From Larkinella punicea (GTDB lineage: Bacteria > Bacteroidota > Bacteroidia > Cytophagales > Spirosomataceae), in the NCBI RefSeq assembly GCF_003334855.1, contig NZ_QOWE01000007.1:186001-250000 (forward strand): a stretch of 64,000 nt of DNA, read 5' to 3'. A program made the position numbers and the translations under genes. Shown here in pieces: positions 44,222 through 53,118 of this stretch. The first letter of the stretch is position 1. Each line of letters begins with the position of its first letter. The notes under the pieces are model-generated. The model was not told where the DNA came from. It worked only from the letters and a program-made list of their open reading frames with translations, and ran no database searches.

Positions 44222-44248
44222 GAGCAACAACAGAAGACCCCTTATCAT

Positions 44249-44280
44249 GCAAAAAGCCGACACAAGTGTCGGCTTTTTGC
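44249..44280. terminator. Bidirectional terminator after ftsH
   Basis: gcaaaaagccgacac (44249-44263) pairs perfectly with gtgtcggctttttgc (44266-44280), with a 2-base loop. It lies between the convergent ftsH and the gene at 44320. Confidence 0.92.
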
Positions 44281-44319
44281 AGATCTGACAGTCAGAAGGT
44301 ATCAATTTCTCTCAATTCC

Positions 44320-45096
44320 TTATTTGAACTTATACCCCGTTGCATCAAAGGAGTGGTTGGCAGGGCCGAAAAAGATAAGTTTCAAGGTACTGGTGGCCGG
44401 TTTTCCGTTCACTTTTTCCGAGTAGTATTCTTTCTTGGACTGAACCAGCAATTCGTTGGGTGCCAGCGACGACGAGAAATTGATGCTGTGAGCATCCGGA
44501 AGTTTGGCTTCCAGCGCCAGCTCGTTGAACAAATACAGCGGGTATGAATTAAACGGCACTTCGGCTACCCACAACCATTCGGTGTCCGAACGGCCCAGAC
44601 TGGCCTTGTATTCGGCCGCGGTCAGGCCGTACTGGCTTCCTTCCCGGCCCGTCGGATGATACCGCTTCTGAAAACGATTCCGGCAGGCAGCGGCCCGATT
44701 GGGGGCATAATAGGCACTGCCAACGTTGTAACGCATGATAATTTTGCCTTCATATTTGTCGGCCACATAAACCCGGTAGCTACCATCGGGCTGGCCCGTA
44801 ACGAACGTATAGCCACCTACCACCCCTGGAAAACTCAGATTCGCCAGCTTCCGGTCGAAGCCGAACTGGCCGGTTTTGGAGTTTAATAAAACCTGATACC
44901 GAACCACCGAACCGTTGTAATCCGTTTGTTCATACACCAGCACCCGATCAAAAACCAACTTCTCGACCAACGCCGGTGGATTTTTTGTTACTGCTACCAT
45001 CGCCAGGGGCGACTGAGCCTTTAACGGTTGACCTCCCTCCTTTCCTACGCCCATAAATCCGACCAAACCGACCAAGGCAATAAACCGTTTTTTCAT
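44320..45096 (-). CDS. Exported protein of unknown function
   Basis: A 258-residue protein with an N-terminal hydrophobic stretch (MKKRFIALVGLVGFMGVG) acting as signal. It contains beta-rich segments (KLVFDRVLVYEQTDYNGSVV, VVGGYTFVTGQPDGSYRVYV) and a helical Cys/Arg part (NRAAACRNRFQKRYHPTGRE). No family recognised. It is not a shadow: codon use is normal and it has its own terminator shared with ftsH. Function cannot be inferred. Confidence 0.65.
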   Translation of the reverse strand: MKKRFIALVGLVGFMGVGKEGGQPLKAQSPLAMVAVTKNPPALVEKLVFDRVLVYEQTDYNGSVVRYQVLLNSKTGQFGFDRKLANLSFPGVVGGYTFVTGQPDGSYRVYVADKYEGKIIMRYNVGSAYYAPNRAAACRNRFQKRYHPTGREGSQYGLTAAEYKASLGRSDTEWLWVAEVPFNSYPLYLFNELALEAKLPDAHSINFSSSLAPNELLVQSKKEYYSEKVNGKPATSTLKLIFFGPANHSFDATGYKFK

Positions 45097-45181
45097 ATCA
45101 TCTCTGCAAACTGTGGGTTAATCGACGGTTTCGTCGTTGAGAATGCAATATCCGAGTTTCGGAGGTAAAGAAGCAATGTGT

Positions 45182-45189
45182 TACCTTTG
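45182..45189 (+). promoter_or_regulatory. Candidate -7 element of lpxH
   Basis: TACCTTTG matches TAnnTTTG, 20 bp before ATG 45209. As it lies inside the longer open frame, it supports the later start. Confidence 0.45.
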
Positions 45190-45208
45190 TATTCCTGAAA
45201 AAATATTC

Positions 45209-45988
45209 ATGCCATCCATTGAACTCCTACCGCTCCCTCCGGACCGAGCCGTTTACTTTGCTTCCGACTTTCATTTAGGAATGCCTACACCCACCGTTAG
45301 CCGCGAACGGGAACGCCGGGTTATCCGCTGGCTCGACCTGGTCAGCAAGGATGCCGAAGCCATTTTCCTGGTCGGCGACGTCTTTGATTTCTGGTTTGAA
45401 TACAAACACGTGATTCCCAAAGGCTTCACCCGCCTTCAGGGAAAACTGGCCGAATTGTCGGACGCTGGTATCAAGCTAAAGCTCTTTTCCGGAAATCATG
45501 ATATGTGGATGGCGGACTATTTTACCGAAGAGATGGGGATTCCGGTTTACCGGTTACCGAAATCGTACCAGATTGGTGATCAACACTTCCTGGTCGGTCA
45601 TGGCGACGGCCTGGGTCCCGGCGATTTCAAGTATAAACAGCTCAAAAAAATATTTGAGAATGGGCTGGCCCGGTGGTTTTTCCGCTGGCTTCATCCCGAT
45701 ATCGGTGTCCTTTTCGGCAATGGCTGGTCACGCAAGCGCAAAGCCGCCGAGCAGCATAAAACCGATGTGTTCAGGGGAAATGAACAGGAGTGGCTCTGGC
45801 AATATTGCAAGGAAATGGAGACCCGCCAACACCACGATTACTACATTTTCGGCCATCGTCACCTGTCGCTGGATCTGAAAGTGACCGAAAACAGCCGGTA
45901 TATCAATCTCGGAGAATGGATCAATCTCAACACCTATGCCCGGTTTGACGGACAAACCACGAAACTATTGAAATTCGAGGGGAAGTAG
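45209..45988 (+). CDS. lpxH: UDP-2,3-diacylglucosamine diphosphatase (LpxH-type metallophosphoesterase)
   Basis: A 259-residue enzyme of lipid A synthesis (EC 3.6.1.54) that hydrolyses UDP-2,3-diacylglucosamine to lipid X. Seen metal-ligand motifs in order: SDFHLG, VGDVFDFWFE, SGNHDMWM, VGHGDG and FGHRHLSLD. The family signature RLHPDIG is close (WLHPDIGVLFGNGWS). ATG 45209 is chosen because of the promoter element and the conserved N-terminus; the longer frame starts at 45137. Peripheral inner membrane protein. Confidence 0.93.
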   Translation: MPSIELLPLPPDRAVYFASDFHLGMPTPTVSRERERRVIRWLDLVSKDAEAIFLVGDVFDFWFEYKHVIPKGFTRLQGKLAELSDAGIKLKLFSGNHDMWMADYFTEEMGIPVYRLPKSYQIGDQHFLVGHGDGLGPGDFKYKQLKKIFENGLARWFFRWLHPDIGVLFGNGWSRKRKAAEQHKTDVFRGNEQEWLWQYCKEMETRQHHDYYIFGHRHLSLDLKVTENSRYINLGEWINLNTYARFDGQTTKLLKFEGK

Positions 45989-46320
45989 TTTTCGGTTTTC
46001 GACGGGTTGTCGTTCCTGCGGTTGCCGACTTCAACATTCGATATTCGTTATCAGTACTGTACGAAGGATTTAAATGATTGGTAAACCGTTTTCCCTTCCC
46101 TTTTTTGGTCACGTTTTTTGCAAACGCTTGTCGATGCTAACGCAAATGAGGGATGGTTAGCCGCGTTACAGTATCAGAAAAAACCATTCTAAAGATCGTT
46201 CTACACCAACAGCCAAAGAGGGTAAAAAAAATGCATCCTTCGTACACTACTGATTCAACATTCGATATTTAGTGAACGGTTTACTAAACTGCATCGACTG
46301 CCCGCCGTAAACCGTAAACC
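45989..46320. other. Intergenic stretch of 332 bp between convergent genes
   Basis: Contains the MITE-like element at 46030-46269 and, at 46276-46315, a 9-bp stem (acggtttac / gtaaaccgt) of the same word as the hairpin at 29352. No coding frame. Confidence 0.65.
46030..46269. repeat. MITE-like element with inverted ends and flanking direct repeats
   Basis: 20-base ends 46050-46069 (atcagtactgtacgaaggat) and 46235-46254 are reverse complements with one mismatch. The 16-base ttcaacattcgatatt lies outside each end as a direct repeat (46030-46045 and 46254-46269). About 165 bp lie between the ends, with no ORF. Confidence 0.65.
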
Positions 46321-47052
46321 CTAGTTATTCTTCAGAATATCCTGCCGGGACAAGCCTTCCGGTGGGGTGGCGTTGAGTTCCTGCCGGAAATCCTTTTTCT
46401 TCAAATCACCGTTTTTAACCGACTTGATGAAGCTCGCCCAGGCAAACGGATTCAGGAACGGAATCGTGGTCAGTTGCGAACGACCCGTTATCGATTCGCG
46501 GCCAAACCACTGCTGGTTCAGGTAATACCGGTAATTCCCGGCGGCACTCATGGGCGTCAAGGCCGCCAATCGCTGCATGGATTCGGCGCTGAGGTTGCGG
46601 GCCATGTTCTCCCGTTCTTTTTCATCCGGCAATTTCAGGTTGACAAAAGCCTGTTTGAAAAGTTCTTCTGTTGGATATGGATAGACTTTTACTTCGGTCA
46701 ACATCTGCACATCTTCCTGCATCGCCACCACCGCCGAATACGACTGTTCCGTTAACCGACGTGGAATGATGTGGTATTGTTTCTTGAAACCGAGGTAACT
46801 AAAAACGATGCTATCGCCCGGCAAAACCGGGATGGCAAAATATCCGATGCTGTTGGACAACACGCCCCGACCCGCGCGCGGGATGGAAATGTAGGCTTCC
46901 GGCAGCGGCTCAGACGTTTTTCCGGCTGTAATGATCCCGGTAAACATGATCAGTTTTTCCTGCCCCTGCGCCCGCGCGGTGTGGCTGGTGGTCAGCATCA
47001 ATCCCGACGCGAGGGTCAGAATAACAACAAGTTGTATGAATGAAGTCTTCAT
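46321..47052 (-). CDS. Exported carboxypeptidase-like regulatory domain protein
   Basis: A 243-residue exported protein. Seen: signal peptide ending TARAQ (about 29); a CarboxypepD-reg-like domain FTGIITAGKTSEPLPEAYIS ... SNSIGYFAIPVLPGDSIVFS (about 36-115); and a conserved C-terminal part VYPYPTEELFKQAFVNLKLP ... NPFAWASFIKSVKNGDLKKK (about 125-225). The order resembles small Bacteroidota proteins annotated only as carboxypeptidase-like regulatory domain. 90 bp after cdsA on the same strand. Function unknown. Confidence 0.82.
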   Translation of the reverse strand: MKTSFIQLVVILTLASGLMLTTSHTARAQGQEKLIMFTGIITAGKTSEPLPEAYISIPRAGRGVLSNSIGYFAIPVLPGDSIVFSYLGFKKQYHIIPRRLTEQSYSAVVAMQEDVQMLTEVKVYPYPTEELFKQAFVNLKLPDEKERENMARNLSAESMQRLAALTPMSAAGNYRYYLNQQWFGRESITGRSQLTTIPFLNPFAWASFIKSVKNGDLKKKDFRQELNATPPEGLSRQDILKNN

Positions 47053-47142
47053 GTCTCAATCGTAAAACGCCGGTCTCAACGGCGCATGGTCCAGGTTTAG
47101 GGTTCCATAACAAGGCGTTGGCTGTGCCAGCCCGTGTCAGTG

Positions 47143-47976
47143 TCACGCAAACAGTTTCAAAAAAGTAATAATAAACGGTGCTGCCAGCAGCAAGCCGTCG
47201 AACCGGTCTAAAAAACCGCCGTGTCCCGGAATCGTGGAGCCGGAATCCTTGATGGCAATGCTGCGCTTGAACAGCGATTCGACCAGATCCCCGTAGGTTC
47301 CCGTTACCACAATGATGGCGCCCACACAATACCACTCCCACGGCCGCAGATCATCGACAAAAATAGTCAGAAAAAAGGCGATAACCGCAGCCGCCAGAGC
47401 TCCGCCAACCGCTCCTTCCCACGATTTTTTGGGCGATACGCGTTCAAATAATTTCCGTCGGCCAAATTTGGTTCCGGCAAAATACGCACCAATATCGCTC
47501 GCCCACAACAACACCAGGCAGCCCAGCATCAAACCCGGATGGTAGGTGCCGCCCCGCAACGCCAGCACATTCAGCAGTGCGAACGGAACGGCGACATAAA
47601 TCAGTCCCAGAAAGGTAAACCCGATATTGGTAAACGGTTTTAAATCCCGCTTTTTATACAATTTGATTAAAAAAATCATGGATGCTGCCGGACAGATCAG
47701 AAAATAGCTATCATAGTCAACAATCTGTTTTTCAATCAAATAGGTTAGTATACAAATCAAACACCCTACCGCCGTACCGTAATACGTCAGCGGTTGGTTG
47801 CCATCGAGACCCAGTAATTTATAAAATTCCAGTTGCGTCAACGCACTGATGGCACAGAACAATAACGCAAACGTCCAGTCACTATACCAGATTCCAAACA
47901 AGATGATGATGACGCCGACAGCCGCAGCAATTACGCGCTGTTGCAGATTCGTCATCCGATTTAAACGTTCTTTCAT
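47143..47976 (-). CDS. cdsA: Phosphatidate cytidylyltransferase
   Basis: A 277-residue polytopic enzyme (EC 2.7.7.41) that makes CDP-diacylglycerol for phospholipid synthesis. Seen: several transmembrane helices, LLWASDIGAYFAGTKFGRRK, SPKKSWEGAVGGALAA and the CdsA signature region SIAIKDSGSTIPGHGGFLDR. Length is typical. Confidence 0.96.
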   Translation of the reverse strand: MKERLNRMTNLQQRVIAAAVGVIIILFGIWYSDWTFALLFCAISALTQLEFYKLLGLDGNQPLTYYGTAVGCLICILTYLIEKQIVDYDSYFLICPAASMIFLIKLYKKRDLKPFTNIGFTFLGLIYVAVPFALLNVLALRGGTYHPGLMLGCLVLLWASDIGAYFAGTKFGRRKLFERVSPKKSWEGAVGGALAAAVIAFFLTIFVDDLRPWEWYCVGAIIVVTGTYGDLVESLFKRSIAIKDSGSTIPGHGGFLDRFDGLLLAAPFIITFLKLFA

Positions 47977-48142
47977 GTAGAAAGTTAACTACAAATCAGG
48001 GTGGTTTATCCGGCGAAAATAACAAAATACGAACAGCTCGTTCCTACCCTGGTTTCTCTTTCCGTCTATTTTTAACTTTATTTACAGTTCTCAATCATTA
48101 GAGTAGGATTTGCCAGCGTTCTACTCACCGACCCCGCCCTGT

Positions 48143-48673
48143 ATGCTTCTCGTCCTGCTATGCCTGTTTTTTCAATTGACAGGAAATATTCTGCAACCAG
48201 AAAACGACCTTCGCTCATTGCATTGGGGCATGAGCCGCAAAGAGGTTCAGGCGGTTGAACAGACGGTTCCGTTTCGGATTACGGATACGACGCTTCACTA
48301 CCGACAACGTTGGTTTTATAACTTCCCGGCTTCGGTGAAATTCGCCTTTGTCAACGATCAACTCGCTGGAGCCCTGTACATTTTCACCGATCGTCATGTC
48401 CGCGCCCAACAGCATTGGGACGAGTATCAAACCCTGGTCAAAACCCTGTCAGATCGTTACGGCCCTCCTTCCGGCGACTACTGGTCGTGGAACTATCCCC
48501 TGTATAAAAACCGTCCCGAGCGCTACGGCGATGCCGTCCTGCTGAGTCATCTGAGCCGTTCGAGCATCTGGGAAACCGCCCGCACGGTGGTTACCCTCGA
48601 AATGTCCGGCAAACCCAAGGAGGGCATTTATACTGTGATTTCGTACGCGAAAAAAAATGACGACAAAAAATAA
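48143..48673 (+). CDS. Small exported protein of unknown function
   Basis: A 176-residue protein with a signal peptide (MLLVLLCLFFQLTGNILQ). It contains SLHWGMSRKEVQAVEQTVPF, a pattern seen in small proteins that bind a ligand after a SRxxV helix, and WNYPLYKNRPERYGDAVLLS. Start 48143 is the first ATG; a TTG start at 48110 is possible. No family recognised. It stands between convergent and divergent neighbours. Confidence 0.65.
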   Translation: MLLVLLCLFFQLTGNILQPENDLRSLHWGMSRKEVQAVEQTVPFRITDTTLHYRQRWFYNFPASVKFAFVNDQLAGALYIFTDRHVRAQQHWDEYQTLVKTLSDRYGPPSGDYWSWNYPLYKNRPERYGDAVLLSHLSRSSIWETARTVVTLEMSGKPKEGIYTVISYAKKNDDKK

Positions 48674-48726
48674 ATGACCAATCACGAACAGGTTTGCGCC
48701 GGTCCGGGTAATTGGTCATTCGCTTT

Positions 48727-48936
48727 TCAATATTCCAAATCGGCCGAAATCAGGTAAATCTTTGCCATGGCCGCATCCTCGGTTTGCACATACACTTCGC
48801 AGTTCCCCAGAAGATAATTACTATCTTTTTTATTGACAACGACGGCATTGATTTCGTGCTCGGCTAACAACACTTTTGCCAGTTCGGCGCGGTAGGTGGT
48901 AGGTGTCACCAGTACTTTCTCCCACTGATCAGACAT
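48727..48936 (-). CDS. DUF2007 small protein
   Basis: A 69-residue protein of the DUF2007 family (putative signal-transducing). Seen: KVLVTPTTYRAELAKVLLAE HEI and VYVQTEDAAMAKIYLI. The gene overlaps the end of the CPBP protease gene by 8 bp, and the pair is conserved in Bacteroidota. Function unknown. Confidence 0.9.
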   Translation of the reverse strand: MSDQWEKVLVTPTTYRAELAKVLLAEHEINAVVVNKKDSNYLLGNCEVYVQTEDAAMAKIYLISADLEY

Positions 48937-49885
48937 AAGGTTGAGACGACGATTGATTCGTTTTTCGAAAAAAGGTTAAAAAACCTATGGTTAAAAGTAG
49001 TGAAATTAACGCGCCGGTCAAAGGAACCGAATTCGTATTTTCAATATCGACCGAAATCATCTGCCGGTGATACAACCACACCATCAATACCGTAAACCCG
49101 TTATTGACCGCGTGTGCCAGGATGGGAACCCAGATATTCCCCGACCAGATGTACACATATCCAAACAGCGCACCCAGCAAGGCGCGCGGCACAAAACCGT
49201 AAAACTGGACGTGAATGGCACTGAAAATGAGCGCCGAAACCCAGATCGCAACGTGTACATTGCCCGTCCACTGGGCCAGTTTTCGCTGTAACATGCCCCG
49301 GAACAACACCTCTTCACCAATACCGGGGATGATGCCAATCACTACCAATGCAATCACCAGATCGAGGGGGGAGCTAAAATCGGTCAGGAAGGTCGTCAGG
49401 CCGGAAATCTGGTCTTCTTTCTGTTTCATCCACGCTTCCAGCCCGGCCAGACTGTCCGGAAAATCGATGTTCTGATTCCACTCGATGATCAGCCCGTTCA
49501 ACGGCATGAAGGTGATGGTCAACAGCGCCACCAAACCCACGGATTGAACCGCCGTCAGTGGCCGGGCATTGAACTCCGCCCACGATTTGCGCTCGATCCA
49601 GCGGAGGTACAACACGCAGGGAAGCAGAAACGAACAGAGGTGGCTCACCGCCTGAATCAGCATCAGCAAATGCCAGCTCCCCGGATAATCGGCGGGATTC
49701 GTCAAAATACCGGTAATATCCGTAATGGACGTGTTGCCGCTGGCCGATGCCCAGGCCGTCAGGAACACCCCGGCCAGTAAACCGCCCAGTGACATTCCCA
49801 ACAAAACAAACCCCAGCAGAACCAACAGGCTACGAAACGGATGCAGGGGGGGATTGGACGAAGGCGTCAGGCGGAAGTCTTCCAT
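48929..49885 (-). CDS. CPBP-family intramembrane metalloprotease
   Basis: A 318-residue polytopic membrane protein of the CAAX protease/bacteriocin-processing family. Seen: GIIPGIGEEVLFRGMLQRKL (active EExxxR motif), SALIFSAIHVQFYGFVPRAL (second His motif) and GNIWVPILAHAVNNGF (third motif). These carry the glutamates and histidines expected. An N-terminal helix and six to eight helices in total. Overlaps DUF2007 by 8 bp. Substrate unknown. Confidence 0.93.
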   Translation of the reverse strand: MEDFRLTPSSNPPLHPFRSLLVLLGFVLLGMSLGGLLAGVFLTAWASASGNTSITDITGILTNPADYPGSWHLLMLIQAVSHLCSFLLPCVLYLRWIERKSWAEFNARPLTAVQSVGLVALLTITFMPLNGLIIEWNQNIDFPDSLAGLEAWMKQKEDQISGLTTFLTDFSSPLDLVIALVVIGIIPGIGEEVLFRGMLQRKLAQWTGNVHVAIWVSALIFSAIHVQFYGFVPRALLGALFGYVYIWSGNIWVPILAHAVNNGFTVLMVWLYHRQMISVDIENTNSVPLTGALISLLLTIGFLTFFRKTNQSSSQPYV

Positions 49886-49957
49886 AATTGCTGTAAATTT
49901 ACGCCCAAACTAGTCAGGAATTCAAAACCGTGCCGGTTTTTTATGGAATCGGCTCAC

Positions 49958-50032
49958 ACCGGTCATGTTTTCAGACGTACACCAGTCAGGTTTTGAAAAC
50001 CTGACTGGTGTACGTCTGAAAACATGACCGGT
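49958..50032. repeat. 75-bp near-perfect palindrome
   Basis: Arms 49958-49994 and 49996-50032 are perfect 37-bp reverse complements with a single-base centre. It sits in the 184-bp gap between divergent genes (CPBP protease and dusB), so it cannot simply be a terminator. Confidence 0.92.
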
Positions 50033-50069
50033 TGGCGAACATCTTTCAAAAACGCATTGTTAGCGGTAT

Positions 50070-51059
50070 ATGGTTAAAATTGGCACAATCGAACTGGGAG
50101 ACTTTCCCCTGCTGCTGGCTCCGATGGAGGATGTGAGCGATCCGCCGTTCCGGGCGGTTTGCAAGGCCAATGGGGCGGATTTGATGTATACGGAGTTCAT
50201 TTCGTCGGAAGGACTCATTCGCGACGCGGCCAAAAGCGTCCGGAAACTGGATATTTTCGAATACGAACGCCCGATTGGGATTCAGTTGTTTGGATCGGAT
50301 ATCGAAACGATGCGGGCCTGTGCCGAAATTGCCAGCCGCGCCAACCCGGACCTGATCGACATCAATTACGGCTGTCCGGTCAAAAACGTAGCGTGTCGGG
50401 GTGCCGGGGCGGCTCTGCTGCAGGATATTCCGAAGATGGTGAAAATGACCGAAGCCGTCGTGAAAGCCACGCACTTGCCCGTCACGGTGAAAACCCGCCT
50501 GGGCTGGGACGACAACACCCGGAACATCATGGAAGTGGCGGAACGGCTACAGGATATTGGCATTCAAGCCCTTACGGTCCACGGCCGGACACGGGTGCAA
50601 ATGTACAAGGGTGAGGCCGACTGGACGCTGATTGGGCGGGTGAAAGAAAACCCCCGCATTACAATTCCGATTTTCGGCAACGGCGACATCGATAGCCCCG
50701 AAAAAGCCCTGGCGTATAAAAATCAGTACGGCGTCGACGGTATTATGATTGGCCGGGCCAGCATTGGCTACCCCTGGATCTTTAACGAAATCAAGCACTT
50801 CCTCCGGACCGGCGAACACCTGGCCGCTCCAACCCTTGCCGACCGGGTGGCCATTTGCAAGCAGCACCTCGACTTTTCGATTCGCTGGAAAGGAGAGAAA
50901 ACCGGCATTTTCGAAATGCGCCGACACTATACCAATTATTTCAAGGGACTGGAAAATTTCAAACCGTTCCGGCTCCGGCTCGTGCAGGCAGATACCTATG
51001 GAGAAATCGCCGGTATTCTGGACGAAATTACGGATGTATATGAAGTCGAAACCGTCTGA
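50070..51059 (+). CDS. dusB: tRNA-dihydrouridine synthase DusB
   Basis: A 329-residue FMN enzyme reducing uridine to dihydrouridine in tRNA D-loops. Seen: LLLAPMEDVSDPPFRAVCK, DINYGCPVKNVACRGAGAAL (catalytic Cys region), VTVKTRLGWDD, LTVHGRTRVQMYKGEADW, NGDIDSPEKAL and GVDGIMIGRASIGYPWIF. Full-length. Preceded by a long palindrome. Confidence 0.97.
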   Translation: MVKIGTIELGDFPLLLAPMEDVSDPPFRAVCKANGADLMYTEFISSEGLIRDAAKSVRKLDIFEYERPIGIQLFGSDIETMRACAEIASRANPDLIDINYGCPVKNVACRGAGAALLQDIPKMVKMTEAVVKATHLPVTVKTRLGWDDNTRNIMEVAERLQDIGIQALTVHGRTRVQMYKGEADWTLIGRVKENPRITIPIFGNGDIDSPEKALAYKNQYGVDGIMIGRASIGYPWIFNEIKHFLRTGEHLAAPTLADRVAICKQHLDFSIRWKGEKTGIFEMRRHYTNYFKGLENFKPFRLRLVQADTYGEIAGILDEITDVYEVETV

Positions 51060-51071
51060 TGTTTTGCGGTT

Positions 51072-51893
51072 TTAACGAAAACCGGGTGTCTGGCCAAAAG
51101 CCAGAACCGGTTTCGTTTTGGGCTTTTCGTCGTTATCGTGCAGTTCCTGCAATTTTGAATACTTGATCACCGGATAAATCGCCGACAACAACGCCCACAC
51201 AAAACCGGGGTAACCATCGAGTAGTCCGCCTTTGAAAAAATAGATTTTCAGAAACGTAAACAGGAAACGCAAACCCTGGAGCGGGATATTGGCTTTTTTG
51301 TGCCGCAACGCCATTTCTTCGGCACTCAGCGTTGTGTAGTGGTTCATTTTCAGCACATAATCGTGCAATGATCCGTAGCTGTAGTGAATCAGGATTCCCG
51401 AAAGCTGTCCAATGGAGCCTTCCACCTGAACAGACTCATGAACAGGAACGGGCGTCATGCGACCGTGGTGCCGGTTGAACAGCCGCAACACCGGCTGGCG
51501 GTTTTGGCCGCTGTGCCGCAAAATCCGGCCCAGGAAAATCAGGTTACGCGGCAACGTATACCCCGCATGGATCGGCTCGCCGACAAACAAAGCGGCTATT
51601 TCGTTGGCAAGCTGCTCCGTCACAATTTCATCCGCATCAAGCACCAGCACCCAGTCATTTTTGGCCTGATCGATCGCGTATTGCTTCTGCGGCCCAAACC
51701 CGTTGAACTTCCGGTAGGTAACCCGGCAATTAAAATCGCTCGCGATGGTCAGGGTGGCATCGGTGCTGCCCGAATCGACCACAATAACCTCATCCACCCA
51801 CTCCACAACCGACTCCAGCGCCAGCTTCAACGTTCTTTCGGCGTTCAGGGTAATGATGACAACAGAAAGGGGGGCTTTGACCGGAATTTTCAT
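51072..51893 (-). CDS. Family 2 glycosyltransferase (WaaE/KdtX-like)
   Basis: A 273-residue cytoplasmic or membrane-associated GT-A glycosyltransferase. Seen: PLSVVIITLNAERTLKLALE, DEVIVVDSGSTDATL, VLVLDADEIV (DxD) and HAGYTLPRNLIFLGRILRHS. The pattern is like lipopolysaccharide core beta-glucosyltransferases (WaaE/KdtX). The ATG overlaps the stop of the upstream glycosyltransferase by 4 bp, so they are co-expressed. Confidence 0.9.
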   Translation of the reverse strand: MKIPVKAPLSVVIITLNAERTLKLALESVVEWVDEVIVVDSGSTDATLTIASDFNCRVTYRKFNGFGPQKQYAIDQAKNDWVLVLDADEIVTEQLANEIAALFVGEPIHAGYTLPRNLIFLGRILRHSGQNRQPVLRLFNRHHGRMTPVPVHESVQVEGSIGQLSGILIHYSYGSLHDYVLKMNHYTTLSAEEMALRHKKANIPLQGLRFLFTFLKIYFFKGGLLDGYPGFVWALLSAIYPVIKYSKLQELHDNDEKPKTKPVLAFGQTPGFR

Positions 51894-52852
51894 TGGGATA
51901 GCAGTGAAGAGGTTGGCTGATGGTCAGTGGTCGGGCGGGCAATTACCGGTAGTCCCTGGCGATACCGAAGGCTCTCACGGCCGGGCGCTCCCCGCAAAAT
52001 GAACCAGGCCAGTTGCGCAAAATGCGTACTCCGAAAAGCCTTCCTGCCTACTTTCAGCGTATAAAAAAGCTGAAGCAGGAGTTGTTTCAGGACATTCTCG
52101 TTTTTACGGAAATAATAGAAAAGAGAAATGTAGTATTCTTTTTCAATCAGCAGATTCCGCCGGGTGCTACCGCCCCCCAGGTGCCGAAACCGGACATCCG
52201 GAATCAACATCGCCCGCCATTCCCGTTGCCGCAACCGCCGACACAAATCTTCTTCTTCGCAATACAGGAAATACGCCGGATCAAAACCGCCCACCTGCCA
52301 GAACGCCGTGGCCCGAACAAAAAGCGCACTGCCTGTCACCACCGGAACGGGCACGGGTTCCTGGTATTTCTGTCGGCGAGGCAGGTAATCCGCCGGATGA
52401 AACCAACGCATCAAACCGTGGCCCAGCAAGTTTCCGCTCAGCGAGGGGTAATAATTGAACGATGGTTCATGTTCATCGGCCCGGTTGACAGCCTGCCCTG
52501 TGCAAACGCCCACCGCTTTGTGGTCTTCCATGAACGCATACAGGCGGCTGCAAACATCGTCGAGCAGTTGGCAATCGTTGTTCAGAAAGAAATAATAAGT
52601 TGACGATGGATCGACCACCTGCAAACCCAGCAGTAGCCCGCCCGCAAAACCGAGATTGACCCGGCTCCGGATCAGTTTCAGAAAGGGTTGTTGATTGAGG
52701 GAATACAATCGGTCAAAGTCAACCTCCTGTGAGCCATTATCAACAACAACAATCTCATAATCACCAAGCTGTGTGTATTTTCGGATGGAATTGACACAGT
52801 CCAGCGTGTAGCCGCTGGAGTTATAATTCAGAATAATAACCGACAGTTTCAT
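51890..52852 (-). CDS. Family 2 glycosyltransferase (rhamnosyltransferase-like)
   Basis: A 320-residue GT-A enzyme. Seen: LSVIILNYNSSGYTLDCVNS, EIVVVDNGSQEVDFDRLYS, FFLNNDCQLLDDV, DPAYFLYCEEEDLCRRLRQR and a C-terminal hydrophobic/basic part (about 230-290) that probably binds the membrane. This is the pattern of O-antigen or extracellular polysaccharide rhamnosyltransferases. ATG 52852 is chosen over a TTG two codons earlier. First gene of the two-gene operon. Acceptor unknown. Confidence 0.9.
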   Translation of the reverse strand: MKLSVIILNYNSSGYTLDCVNSIRKYTQLGDYEIVVVDNGSQEVDFDRLYSLNQQPFLKLIRSRVNLGFAGGLLLGLQVVDPSSTYYFFLNNDCQLLDDVCSRLYAFMEDHKAVGVCTGQAVNRADEHEPSFNYYPSLSGNLLGHGLMRWFHPADYLPRRQKYQEPVPVPVVTGSALFVRATAFWQVGGFDPAYFLYCEEEDLCRRLRQREWRAMLIPDVRFRHLGGGSTRRNLLIEKEYYISLFYYFRKNENVLKQLLLQLFYTLKVGRKAFRSTHFAQLAWFILRGAPGRESLRYRQGLPVIARPTTDHQPTSSLLSQ

Positions 52853-53118
52853 ACCCAATCCGGTGGCGATAGGATGGTAACTTCATGTTACCGGTTTTAC
52901 GATTTTTTTAGAGACGGGGCACTACCGTTCAGGACAGGAATCGGTCAGGTAGCGTTGCATTCTACTACGCGAAATAGTTGAACAGCGTTGCGGCTTAGCG
53001 GCAGTTGTATTTCCAACAACCTCAATCGTTTCATAATGGTTTCTTTTCCAGCCATTTGCCTATGCAACTTTTTATTCCCTGACAGAACCAAACAGCCTTG
53101 AACGGTGGTTTTTAAACT

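Noticed and set aside
51067-51084. Stem cggtttt-aacg-aaaaccg as a terminator between dusB and the glycosyltransferase
   Set aside because: It is short and partly inside the glycosyltransferase coding end, and no T-run follows; too weak to list.
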